This document shows positions 22,675 through 30,715 of a stretch of DNA of 33,617 bases, piece after piece. Position 1 is the stretch's first letter, and each line of letters opens with the position of its first letter. Both the position numbers and the translations under genes were made by a program. Under the pieces are notes generated by a model. It was not told where the DNA came from, ran no database searches, and worked only from the letters and a program-made list of their open reading frames with translations. This stretch comes from Candidatus Poribacteria bacterium (GTDB lineage Bacteria; Poribacteria; WGA-4E; WGA-3G), in NCBI GenBank assembly GCA_022821495.1, contig JAJEDN010000009.1:1-33617 (forward strand), in the 5' to 3' direction.

Positions 22675-23788
22675 TTGCCTCATTGAGCAATTCACTCCGA
22701 TCCTGTTTCGAGTGAATCTTTAAGGCGACACCGCCAACGGCTCCCGCTGTTAAGGTAAGCACCTCAAATCCGTGGCTCGCAATCGGGATGCTATCCAATC
22801 CGACGCCTATCGGCAGATAACGATCAGAAACCCGGATGCCGAGGGACTCGCCCGATGCCCGAAACAGGTCTGCTAATGCCTTCGTCGTGCGGGTTGGTGG
22901 AATTCCGTAGCGTGTAACGAGGTTAACGCCGTCCCCAACACCGAGTCCATCTAAATTGATAACGTAGGTATTTTCTCGGTTGTATGCATCGGCATGCCCT
23001 TGGACATAGCGCAATGCGCCGCACATACCGTATTCTTCCGCGCCAGTAGCGAGGAACGTTATGGATATTTTCTCGTCGCGCGCCATCACGACGCGTGCCA
23101 CTTCAAGCATAACACCGACACCGGACGCGTTATCGAACCCGCCAGGCGAATGGTTCCGCGTAAAATTAATCTGCAAAAGCAACAAGCAAAAACCTGTGAT
23201 TCCAGCAATACCCCAGACGATGTAATGCGGCAACCAAAAGAGCGTAAAGCACTTAATGAGCATTAGGGTCGTCAGAACGAGAAGTCCAGTAATCGCGATA
23301 CCGTAAGATAGTGCGCGCACAGCAATCGGCAGGACTTGTGATTTGGAGTCGTAGTGTGCAACGAATAAAAAAGCAGGGGTATTACCCTCTTGTTTCGCTC
23401 CGTTCTTTGCGATGATGTTCTCTGTCTGATACCTTCTACCGACATCATACAACCCTTCAAACCGCTTTTGCCATTGCGTAAAGAACAGCGCGATCGCAAG
23501 ACTCAGTAGGCAAGCGATGCATAGAAGTACCGGAAATCGTTCACCGAACCACGGCACAAACAGAACGACTGGCACGAAAAGTGCCGAAAGAATACGCGGC
23601 AAGACTTCGGCAGGGAATTTTGTAAACTCAAACGGTTCCGATGACACATCCAGTCCCAATTCGGTGAATTGCTGAACGATATAGTCTTGTGCCTCAGCCT
23701 CCCCAACACTGCCCACCAACCTCGGAAAAGCGAGTTGTGTGATGTGGTAATATGCAAGTTTTGCATTATAGGTGTGGCTTGTATGCAT
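22622..23788 (-). CDS. Membrane-embedded M28 family zinc peptidase
   Basis: The protein has 388 residues. M28 aminopeptidase ligands are recognisable: His145 (AHYDS), Asp219 (FDNASGVG), Glu251-Glu252 (GAEEYG, general base and ligand), Asp280 (NLDG) and a late His in KIHSKQD. Two hydrophobic spans at about 66-80 and 86-103 precede the catalytic domain, and two or three more (about 155-207) are inserted between His145 and Asp219, so the fold is threaded through the membrane. The family removes N-terminal residues from peptides or proteins. The ribosome site is weak. The last 14 codons and the stop lie in a duplicated repeat. The gene is in tandem with mobA but the two are functionally unrelated. 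Confidence 0.85.
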   Translation of the reverse strand: MHTSHTYNAKLAYYHITQLAFPRLVGSVGEAEAQDYIVQQFTELGLDVSSEPFEFTKFPAEVLPRILSALFVPVVLFVPWFGERFPVLLCIACLLSLAIALFFTQWQKRFEGLYDVGRRYQTENIIAKNGAKQEGNTPAFLFVAHYDSKSQVLPIAVRALSYGIAITGLLVLTTLMLIKCFTLFWLPHYIVWGIAGITGFCLLLLQINFTRNHSPGGFDNASGVGVMLEVARVVMARDEKISITFLATGAEEYGMCGALRYVQGHADAYNRENTYVINLDGLGVGDGVNLVTRYGIPPTRTTKALADLFRASGESLGIRVSDRYLPIGVGLDSIPIASHGFEVLTLTAGAVGGVALKIHSKQDRSELLNEASLQQVGELIVGVIERAA

Positions 23789-23956
23789 AACGGAACTTCT
23801 TCTATTTCTTAGTTACCGCGAAAACTTAGCCCGTAATGAAGCAGATCGCTTATGGGGTTTTTGCTTGGGTGTTTCTTCAAGTACGCCGCAAAATGGAGGG
23901 CGGATTTAAGACAGGCACTTGATTGATAATCCTGCGGAATTACGCCGCAAGGTAAA
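23789..23956. other. 168-bp gap with dispersed 24-bp repeat
   Basis: It holds the second exact copy (23869-23892) of the 24-bp sequence found at 2973-2996, preceded in both places by GGGGTTTTTGC, so it is a diverged dispersed repeat. A nearby TACGCCGCAAGG motif repeats its end. I see no gene. Confidence 0.55.
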
Positions 23957-25333
23957 TTAAAAAACCAATTCAGAGCGGAACCGTCTGCCTAAACGTCCTT
24001 TGAGCGTTCCAGCAATATCGCGCGCCGATTGTGCGATGTTGTGTAACTCAGCGGGATCGTTTTCGAGATCATAGAGTTCGGTCACATCGTTATAGTTTTC
24101 GATCAGTTTATGCGTCGCCGTCCGAATACACCGAAAGTTTCGGAGCGCGCTCACAGTCTCAGTGCGATGCGTTTCCGCCTCACCGCGAAGGACAGGCGCG
24201 ATAGACTCGGCATCAATACGCGGCAACACCGGCACACCCACCAAGTCGCACATCGTCGGATTCAGATCTATCAGTTCAACCAAACTGTCTGAAATTTGAT
24301 GGCTCGCGATACCGGGTCCAGCGATGATGAGTGGTACCCTCAGCGACGCTTCATAAGCGACACTCTTGGTATAAAGCCCATGGTCACCGAGCATTTCGCC
24401 GTGGTCACTGGAATAAATGATATACGTATTGTCAAGCATCCCGCGTTGTTCAAGTGCCCGCAGCATTTCACCGATCTGATCATCAATGAGTTCCGTCGCG
24501 GCACAGTATTGTTGACGTGTCACGGCAATTTCCTCAGGCGTAACATCGACAACGCGTCGTTTTACCCATTCAGGCTTCCCGTCCATATTATCAACGATAG
24601 CAGGCGGCATCTCAGCATTCCGATACTTATCGCCATATTCAGTCGGTGGATCGAAGGGGTCATGCGGTCCGACAAAACTGACAAACAGATGCCACGGGAA
24701 ATCATCAGGGATCGTTTCAATAAACTCGGTTGAGCGTCTGCCGATGTAGGTATCGGCGAAATCCTCAGTGGAAAGGACAGAATCATGGGAACCGTTTTTA
24801 ATCCAGCCACCGCCACTGCGTTTCCGATAGTCTTCGTGGAACGCTTGAAGCACGCCTTTCTCTTCAAGATAGTGGGTATAGGGACCGATAGGTGTTGGTG
24901 AGCTTCCGGCGTGCATCTTGCCTTCACATTCCTCTGGATGCGTGAATCCCCAACTATAAGTGCGAGGTCGGTCACCGTAGCGTCCGTTATAGCCATCAGG
25001 CTTGGCAAGATCGAGTTTACCGACACATCCGACGCGATAGCCGTGATCGCGGAGTTGTTGGTAGTAGGTCGGTACGGTGGCAGGCAGGAAACTCCCATTG
25101 TCCACCGCTCCGAGTCGAGAGGGTTGCAGTCCAGAAGCAAGCGCGATACGTGATGGCGCGCAGACGGGAGCGTTCACGGTGCAGTTCGGAAAACTGATGC
25201 CCGCTTCCGCTAACCGTCGCAGATTAGGCGTATTGAGTGCAGTTGGGGCACTTTCAGCAGTTTCGAGATAGTCGTATCGGTGTTGGTCCGACATGATAAA
25301 GAGGACATTAGGTCTATCGGTTTTTCGATTCAT
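23957..25333 (-). CDS. Sulfatase (alkaline phosphatase superfamily)
   Basis: The protein has 458 residues. RPNVLFIMSDQHRYDYL opens the metal site (Asp16). The catalytic sequence is Cys58-Ala-Pro-Ser-Arg in NAPVCAPSRIALASG, where Cys58 would be converted to formylglycine. PHDPFDPP and SSDHGEMLGDHGLYTK supply further metal and sulfate contacts, and the C-terminal domain ends with YDLENDPAELHN. It hydrolyses sulfate esters, probably on polysaccharides. No signal peptide is visible, so it appears cytoplasmic, or is a choline-sulfatase-like intracellular enzyme; the exact substrate cannot be read. AAGG lies about 11 nt upstream of ATG. It is transcribed divergently from the glyoxalase gene across 191 bp. 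No maturation enzyme gene is nearby. Confidence 0.92.
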   Translation of the reverse strand: MNRKTDRPNVLFIMSDQHRYDYLETAESAPTALNTPNLRRLAEAGISFPNCTVNAPVCAPSRIALASGLQPSRLGAVDNGSFLPATVPTYYQQLRDHGYRVGCVGKLDLAKPDGYNGRYGDRPRTYSWGFTHPEECEGKMHAGSSPTPIGPYTHYLEEKGVLQAFHEDYRKRSGGGWIKNGSHDSVLSTEDFADTYIGRRSTEFIETIPDDFPWHLFVSFVGPHDPFDPPTEYGDKYRNAEMPPAIVDNMDGKPEWVKRRVVDVTPEEIAVTRQQYCAATELIDDQIGEMLRALEQRGMLDNTYIIYSSDHGEMLGDHGLYTKSVAYEASLRVPLIIAGPGIASHQISDSLVELIDLNPTMCDLVGVPVLPRIDAESIAPVLRGEAETHRTETVSALRNFRCIRTATHKLIENYNDVTELYDLENDPAELHNIAQSARDIAGTLKGRLGRRFRSELVF

Positions 25334-25465
25334 TTATAAATACCTTATTAGGAGTGCTTTGGTAGCATGTTGTATGGAATTTTTTACTTTTTAATTCAGC
25401 ATCATTATAGACGGTCATGTCCTCATTTTCAAGTAAAAAATCGCACGGAAATACGCGTAAACTTC

Positions 25466-25494
25466 TTGCTAAAACCTAACGGGTATGCTATCAT
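25466..25494 (+). promoter_or_regulatory. Candidate extended -10 promoter for the glyoxalase gene
   Basis: TTGCTA (25466-25471) and TATCAT (25489-25494) are 17 bp apart, with TG at 25486-25487 before the -10, the same TGn arrangement seen at 2293 and 27336. It lies about 30 nt before the coding start. Confidence 0.5.
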
Positions 25495-25524
25495 GTTTCT
25501 ATAATTCTTAAAAAGGAGACCAAC

Positions 25525-25947
25525 ATGGCAGTTTTTTTACATACACGGGTTCGCGTCAGCGACCTTGACGGTTCTATCGATTGGTACTGCGATCATTTAG
25601 GGTTTAAAGTCCTGAGTCGGAGCGACAAATCTCCGGCAGGCAACCAGATCGTGCATCTCGAACTCCCCGGCAACGCGCACACGTTAGAGTTGACCTATTC
25701 ACCGGATTTTGAGCTTCAGGTTCAAGAGGACCTGATGCACTTCGCTATCGGTGTCCCAGATATTGTCGAATTTTGCGATGGGTTAGAGAAAGCAGGATTG
25801 GAAATTTGGCCCGATGAATGGCGCGAACAATTCACATCCGGCGGCATGAAGATGGCATTCATCACCGATCCAGATGGTTACGAAGTCGAGATTTTAGAAC
25901 GTGCAGACGCTTCTGGGGACCCGCTCGATGTGCTTGACGAATCTTAG
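25525..25947 (+). CDS. gloA: Glyoxalase I-like VOC family protein
   Basis: GGAG lies shortly before ATG. The protein has 140 residues with two beta-alpha-beta-beta-beta halves. The metal ligands of bacterial glyoxalase I are all in place: His6 (FLHTRVRV), Glu55 (HTLELTYS), His72 (MHFAIGV) and Glu122 (YEVEILE), nearly the spacing of the Escherichia coli enzyme. LDGSIDWYCDHLGFKVLSR is the usual first helix. It should convert the hemithioacetal of methylglyoxal and a thiol into the lactoyl thioester; other VOC lyases remain possible because no glyoxalase II is adjacent. Its stop codon overlaps the target duplication of a MITE-like element. Confidence 0.82.
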   Translation: MAVFLHTRVRVSDLDGSIDWYCDHLGFKVLSRSDKSPAGNQIVHLELPGNAHTLELTYSPDFELQVQEDLMHFAIGVPDIVEFCDGLEKAGLEIWPDEWREQFTSGGMKMAFITDPDGYEVEILERADASGDPLDVLDES

Positions 25948-25949
25948 AT

Positions 25950-26155
25950 AGGACCTACGCATTTCCTCTTAAAGTCCGCTGATAAAGGCACATTTCCTCT
26001 TAAAGTCCCCCTGATAAGGGGGATTTAGGGGGTTAAAAAGTCCCCCTGATAAGGGGCGGTAAATGCCCATAAGGCATTCATACCGTTGATTCTGATTCTT
26101 TAGGGGGTTAAATAACTGAAATAGCGATTTTTTTCGACGCAATTTGCTAAGTTCT
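25950..26155. mobile_element. MITE-like element, AGGACTTACGCA family, copy 2 (206 bp)
   Basis: The left end is AGGACCTACGCA (25950-25961) and the decayed right end is TGCTAAGTTCT (26145-26155). The flanks CTTAGAT and ATTAGAC agree at 5 of 7 positions. The inside has two GTCCCCCTGATAAGGGG cores, a partial internal repeat of the left end, and the AATGCCCATAAGGCATTCAT hairpin block also found in copy 3. It exactly fills the space between the two convergent genes, whose stop codons lie in the flanking repeats. Confidence 0.7.
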
Positions 26156-26156
26156 A

Positions 26157-26972
26157 TTAGACATAAGGCCAGAACTGGTTCCACGCCGTCAGCCAATCTT
26201 TTGCTCGGCTTTCAACAGTAACGGGACCGGTAATCTCAACACCTGATCGTCCTTTGAAGTCTGCAAGTTTGTCCACACTTGAAAGTTCAATCTTGATTGT
26301 CGTCGGTGCATCGGGAACGTAAGGTTTAACGCCTGTTAAATCCGTGAGTGCTTCCCTCGCTGCGTCCTCAATCAATTGACGGGTACGGACAGGCGGGAGT
26401 TGCCGTGCACTATATCGACTTAACCCCTGTTTAACCGCGACTGTAGGCAGATCATCGCCGAGGAGTTCTTTAGCTTCTCGGCAGACTGCCGCGTCGCCAG
26501 TGACAAGTGCCACAGGAACGCCATAAGCTCCGTTGAGCGCAGCGTTCACACCCGTTTCACCCACCAAATCATCGTTAAACCAGAGGTTCCGGTATTGCAC
26601 ACTGGAAATCGTATGACAGAGCACACCATCAGGCGTGTTGCTGCGGGCATGCATGCCGATAAGTAGACACGCATCACAACCCTCTTCCCACATACCTTCA
26701 TAGCGTCCCCATCCGTGGTGTGCCACCCATTCACAATCTGGGTGAATCTTATCAGGGATCAACGAATTAAAAGTCCAACCTTGTCCCGCGCCATGGCAAT
26801 CCACAACGACAACTTCCGTCGCACCAGCCGCTTTCGCACCCCGCACCGCAGCGTTAATCTCTTCCGTATAAAGGTGTCGTCCCTCTTCAAACATCGCCGC
26901 GCCGCCAGTCACCTGATCCCACACGACGATCCCACTAACACCTTCCATATCCGACATGATCAGTACTCGCAC
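26157..26972 (-). CDS. D-aminopeptidase of the M55 (DppA) family
   Basis: The start is set at GTG 26972, 7 nt after GGAG; a TTG at 26993 would add 7 residues. With the GTG start the zinc ligands fall at Asp8 and Glu10 (SDMEGVSG) and His60 (DCHGAG), as in Bacillus subtilis DppA. His108 (GMHA) and the Glu of VGETG follow. The protein has 271 residues, the usual size. The enzyme releases D-amino acids from peptides, probably from cell-wall turnover. It lacks a signal peptide. It is convergent with the glyoxalase gene. No dipeptide transporter is beside it, unlike the Bacillus operon. Confidence 0.9.
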   Translation of the reverse strand: MRVLIMSDMEGVSGIVVWDQVTGGAAMFEEGRHLYTEEINAAVRGAKAAGATEVVVVDCHGAGQGWTFNSLIPDKIHPDCEWVAHHGWGRYEGMWEEGCDACLLIGMHARSNTPDGVLCHTISSVQYRNLWFNDDLVGETGVNAALNGAYGVPVALVTGDAAVCREAKELLGDDLPTVAVKQGLSRYSARQLPPVRTRQLIEDAAREALTDLTGVKPYVPDAPTTIKIELSSVDKLADFKGRSGVEITGPVTVESRAKDWLTAWNQFWPYV

Positions 26973-27126
26973 AAGTTTACTCCATTTCCACAATATTTCT
27001 TCTCAGTATAAAACTACATCGCTTAAAACACAAGTAGAAAATAAGAGTCCCTCACATAAATCACAAGACTAACGTAAATCCATTCCTGGCAAGGCTCGAA
27101 AACTTAACAGTAAATGAATATTTGAC

Positions 27127-27313
27127 AGGACTTCCGCATTTCCTCTGCAAGTCCCCCTGATAAGAGGCGGTGAATGCCCATAAGGCATTCATACCCGGTG
27201 AATGCCCATAAGGCATTCATACCGTTGATTCTGATTCTTTAGGGGGTTAATAACTGAAATCGCTACTTTTTCGGTGGAATATATCGCTTTTGGACACGAT
27301 CTGCGTAAGTCCT
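27127..27313. mobile_element. MITE-like element, AGGACTTACGCA family, copy 3 (187 bp), perfect 7-bp target duplication
   Basis: The ends are AGGACTTCCGCA (27127-27138) and TGCGTAAGTCCT (27302-27313), 11 of 12 matching. Both sides are flanked by ATTTGAC (27120-27126 and 27314-27320), a perfect 7-bp duplication. The inside has the GTCCCCCTGATAAG core and a 28-bp unit repeated in tandem (27168-27195, 27196-27223), each able to form an 8-bp hairpin (TGAATGCC/GGCATTCA). It is non-coding. Confidence 0.78.
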
Positions 27314-27315
27314 AT

Positions 27316-27344
27316 TTGACATACATCTACTATTGTGATATAAT
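27316..27344 (+). promoter_or_regulatory. Sigma70-type promoter of argS
   Basis: TTGACA (27316-27321) and TATAAT (27339-27344), both perfect, are 17 bp apart, with TG at 27336-27337 as an extended -10. The first five bases of the -35 belong to the right-hand target duplication of the adjacent MITE-like element, so the insertion regenerated the promoter box. Confidence 0.75.
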
Positions 27345-27407
27345 TTTGCTTGTTAAAAATGTGAACCCTACAGAAAATTGGTAGATATACAACCCAAATT
27401 TGTGAAT

Positions 27408-29117
27408 ATGGATACAATAAAAACAGAAGTCTACAATATTATAGAAAATGCAATCCACGCTGCCGTTGCGGTTGGTGAACTCGCTATATCCGAAATACCC
27501 ACTATCCCGTTTTCACCGACGAAAACGCCTGAACACGGCGATATCGCTACGCCTATTGCTTTAGGACTCGCAAAACAGGCACGGATGGCACCACGCAACA
27601 TAGCCGAGATAATTGTCTCACACATAGAGCCCGATGCACATCCCGTTATTCGAGAGATTGACATCGCTGGCGCAGGTTTCATCAATATCCACCTTTCCGA
27701 CAATTATCTCTATGATACACTCCAAACGATTACAGAGATGCAGTCGGCTTACGGCACCTGCGATAAAGGTGCCGGAAAACCGGTCCAAATAGAGTTTGTC
27801 AGTGCCAACCCCACAGGACCGCTTAATATCGTTAGCGGACGCGCCGCCGCGGTTGGGGATACACTCGTTAACCTCCTAAATGCTATCGGCTACAAGGCGA
27901 TCCGTGAATTCTATGTCAACGATGCCGGTGGCCAGGTCCAACGACTCGGTGAATCAATTGATGTTCGCTACCGACAAGCACTCGGTGAAGATGGATTGGA
28001 AATCCCAGAAGGCGGGTATCAAGGGGAATACCTACAAGAATTCGCACAAACGCTCATCGAAACAGACGGGGACACGCATCTTCGACTTAATACAGATGAA
28101 CGGGTGGCACTTTTCCGAGACAAAGGGATTGCACACATCTTAGCACAACAAAAAGCATCATTAGAACGTTTCAAGGTCGATTTTGATGTCTGGTCCAGTG
28201 AAAAAGCGATCCGTGAAAGCGGAAAGCCCGAGGAAATTATCCAACTCTTTCAAGAGAAAGAATACCTCTATGAAGCCGAAGGCGCGACATGGTTTCGGAT
28301 GACGGATTTTGGGGACGATAAGGACTGCGTCGTCGTCCGAGGGAACGGTGAATATACCTATTTTGTGCCGGATGCCGCCTACCATCGCGATAAGTTTGAC
28401 AGAGGCTTCACAACAGTCATCGACTTGCTTGGACCAGATCATCAGGGACATATCAGTCGACTCAAAAATTTTGTGAAAGCCCTCGGTCTACCCGACGAGT
28501 GGTTAGAAGTCTCTATCATTCAACAGGTGAACCTCGTGGATGCAGAAGGTAACCGGTTAGATATGTCAAAACGGCGCGGACAGTTTTATACGCTTGATAC
28601 CCTCATTGATGAGCTCGCAGAGACCGTCGGTGAGCAATTCGCTGTGGATGTCGCCCGCTATTTCTTCCTGATGCGCGCGAACAGCAGCCACCTCGATTTC
28701 AATATGGAATTGGCAATCACGCACGCCAGCGAAAACCCTGTCTTCTACATTCAATACGCGCACGCACGGTGCTGTAGCATCTTTCAGCAGGGCACTGAAC
28801 AAGGCATCACACCAAAACCTATTGAAGAAGTCTCTCTAAAACAGTTGGCAGAACCTATGGAACACGAACTGATCCGCAAATTAGCCGAATTCCCATCAAT
28901 CGTTCTTCTGAGTGCGGAGGCACGCGAGGCGCACCGTATCCCGCACTATCTACACGAACTATCAGGGATTTTTCATCCCTACTACAACCAACACCGGGTC
29001 TTAGATCCGGCAGACATGGAAAAGACGGACGCACGGCTGATTTTGATAAAGTGTGTGCAAAGCGTGCTGAAAAACGGACTGACACTTTTAAACATTTCTG
29101 CCCCGACATCTATGTAA
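27408..29117 (+). CDS. argS: Arginyl-tRNA synthetase
   Basis: This class I synthetase charges tRNA-Arg. The start at ATG 27408 (569 residues) is preferred over TTG 27378; neither has a clear ribosome site. Parts in order: N-terminal Add1 domain (about 1-100); catalytic domain beginning SANPTGPLNIVSGRAAAVGD; YVNDAGGQVQRLG; LGPDHQGHISRLK; the KMSKS loop as LDMSKRRGQF (Met386); ending with a DALR anticodon-binding domain (VFYIQYAHARCCSIF to SGIFHPYYNQHRVL). The first ATP-binding motif, normally H-x-G-H after NPTGPL, reads Asn140-Ile-Val-Ser143. This may be a lineage variant, but both histidines are replaced. It is expressed from its own strong promoter. Confidence 0.93.
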   Translation: MDTIKTEVYNIIENAIHAAVAVGELAISEIPTIPFSPTKTPEHGDIATPIALGLAKQARMAPRNIAEIIVSHIEPDAHPVIREIDIAGAGFINIHLSDNYLYDTLQTITEMQSAYGTCDKGAGKPVQIEFVSANPTGPLNIVSGRAAAVGDTLVNLLNAIGYKAIREFYVNDAGGQVQRLGESIDVRYRQALGEDGLEIPEGGYQGEYLQEFAQTLIETDGDTHLRLNTDERVALFRDKGIAHILAQQKASLERFKVDFDVWSSEKAIRESGKPEEIIQLFQEKEYLYEAEGATWFRMTDFGDDKDCVVVRGNGEYTYFVPDAAYHRDKFDRGFTTVIDLLGPDHQGHISRLKNFVKALGLPDEWLEVSIIQQVNLVDAEGNRLDMSKRRGQFYTLDTLIDELAETVGEQFAVDVARYFFLMRANSSHLDFNMELAITHASENPVFYIQYAHARCCSIFQQGTEQGITPKPIEEVSLKQLAEPMEHELIRKLAEFPSIVLLSAEAREAHRIPHYLHELSGIFHPYYNQHRVLDPADMEKTDARLILIKCVQSVLKNGLTLLNISAPTSM

Positions 29118-29359
29118 AGGGCAGCCTGGAAGCGCGAAACTGCGAGCAAACAGTTTTCAGTCGTCAGTCTGCTCACAATGAGAGTTATCAGGGGAAAATA
29201 GTCATCAGTTTTCATTTTCAGTACGGTTTTTCTGCGAAAAATCTTTCAGTTATCAGTTAACAGTTTACAGTAAAACTCTCACTGCGAGGCATTCTTCACT
29301 GGTTACTGGCAACTGGTAACTGGCAACTTTTTCACCGATAACTATTACAGGAAAAAAAT
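29118..29359. repeat. 242-bp gap with dispersed short repeats
   Basis: It holds a degenerate run of CAGTTATCAGTTAACAGTTT and ACTGGTTACTGGCAACTGG type repeats and a copy of AACTCTCACTGCGAGGCA (about 29274-29291) that also occurs at 3062-3079 and, with one change, at 31603-31620. No gene or clear promoter is seen; the aminotransferase ribosome site AGGA lies at its end. Confidence 0.5.
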
Positions 29360-30715
29360 ATGGCAAAAGACTATAGACAAGTCGATAAAGCACACGTGTG
29401 GCATCCATTGTTTCAACATCAACGCCTTGAGGAGACACCATTAACCGTTTATGAATCGGCGCACGGAACAACGGTTGTGGACGCAGACGGACGCGAGTAC
29501 TTAGACGCTTACTCCGCCCTCTGGAACGTCAATGTCGGTTATGGCAGACAGGAAATCGCAGACGCGGTCTATGAACAGATACAAAAGTTGCCTTACTACC
29601 CACATTCACAGATTAATGTCCCCGCAACGATGTTAGCGGAGCAGCTCGCCGCTTGCCTGCCGGGCGATCTGAACCATGTCTATTTTTGCAACAGCGGTTC
29701 AGAAGCGAACGAAACCGCCATCAAAATCGCGCGACAGTACGGCAGACAAACCTATCCGGGTGAGAATCGCTATAAGATTATCAGTCGCTATCGTGGGTAT
29801 CACGGATTTACGTATGGTGCTATGTCCGCAACAGGACAAGCACGAAGGCGTAAAGCATTTGAACCGCTTGTTCCAGGGTTTCCACACGCCCATCCGCCTT
29901 ACTGCTACCGATGCCCATTGGGGTTAGACCCCGCCTCGTGCAGCATCGCTTGCGCCGATGAAATTGAACGGATAATTCAGTGGGAAGGCCCCGAAACTGT
30001 GATTGGTGTCATCGCGGAACCCATCATCGGCGGTGGCGGCGTGATTGTCCCGCCAGACGAGTATTTCCCAAAACTCCGGCAAATCTGTGACGATTACGGC
30101 TTGCTGCTTATCCTTGATGAGGTGATCACAGGCTTCGGACGCACTGGAAAGATGTTTGCATGTGAACATTGGGATGTTCAGCCCGATATTATCACGTTAG
30201 CGAAGGGGTTGACCAGCGGATATCTGCCACTCGGTGCTTGTGTCGCTTCAACTGCAGTCTTCAACACATTCCTTGGAGAAGCCGATGAAAATAAAGAATT
30301 CGCCCAAGTTTGTACTTATGGTGGACACCCAGTCGCATGCGCCGCAGGTGTTGCTAATCTTAAGATTCTGCAAGACGAACGGCTCTGGGAAAATTCGGAA
30401 AAGGTAGGCGCGCATCTGCTCGCGAAATTAGAGACGCTGCGGGACTTCCCTATTGTCGGCGACGTCCGCGGCAAAGGATTAATGATCGCTGTGGAATTCG
30501 TTCAAGCAGATGGCAGTCATCTGGAAACGGCAGCAACCAACCGAATTATCGGGCAATTGCGAGACTTTGATACAGGGGGAATCATTGTTGGAAAGATCGG
30601 TCACGCCGTCGACGAACCGGAAAACATCATTTACATCGCACCGCCTCTAATTCTAACGGAAGCGGAGGCAGATAAGATCTTTGAGGCACTACGCCAGGTA
30701 CTTGTCCAACAGTAA
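29360..30715 (+). CDS. Class III pyridoxal-phosphate aminotransferase
   Basis: AGGA lies 8 nt before ATG. The protein has 451 residues, the usual length for omega-amino acid or polyamine:pyruvate aminotransferases. Recognisable are HVWHPLFQHQR, YLDAYSALWNVNVGYG, FCNSGSEANETAIK (phosphate-binding), RYRGYHGFTYGAMS, LILDEVITGFGRTGKMFA and the cofactor lysine in ITLAKGLTSGYLPLGA, then YGGHPVACAAGVAN. It moves an amino group from an omega-amino acid or amine to pyruvate or 2-oxoglutarate. YCYRCPLGLDPASC in the middle is a Cys-containing loop also found in beta-alanine/taurine-type enzymes, but the substrate cannot be fixed. The 3' end overlaps the convergent mtnP gene by 27 bp. Confidence 0.9.
   Translation: MAKDYRQVDKAHVWHPLFQHQRLEETPLTVYESAHGTTVVDADGREYLDAYSALWNVNVGYGRQEIADAVYEQIQKLPYYPHSQINVPATMLAEQLAACLPGDLNHVYFCNSGSEANETAIKIARQYGRQTYPGENRYKIISRYRGYHGFTYGAMSATGQARRRKAFEPLVPGFPHAHPPYCYRCPLGLDPASCSIACADEIERIIQWEGPETVIGVIAEPIIGGGGVIVPPDEYFPKLRQICDDYGLLLILDEVITGFGRTGKMFACEHWDVQPDIITLAKGLTSGYLPLGACVASTAVFNTFLGEADENKEFAQVCTYGGHPVACAAGVANLKILQDERLWENSEKVGAHLLAKLETLRDFPIVGDVRGKGLMIAVEFVQADGSHLETAATNRIIGQLRDFDTGGIIVGKIGHAVDEPENIIYIAPPLILTEAEADKIFEALRQVLVQQ

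Larger units (their letters stand above)
26994..27407. other. Intergenic region upstream of argS
   Basis: It contains about 125 bp of plain AT-rich DNA without visible signals, the 187-bp MITE-like element at 27127-27313, the argS promoter (27316-27344) and a short 5' leader. I found no gene in it. Confidence 0.6.

Noticed and set aside
27168..27223. Direct repeats that might suggest a small CRISPR array
   Set aside because: The two 28-bp units abut without a spacer, lie inside a MITE-like element and no cas gene is nearby.
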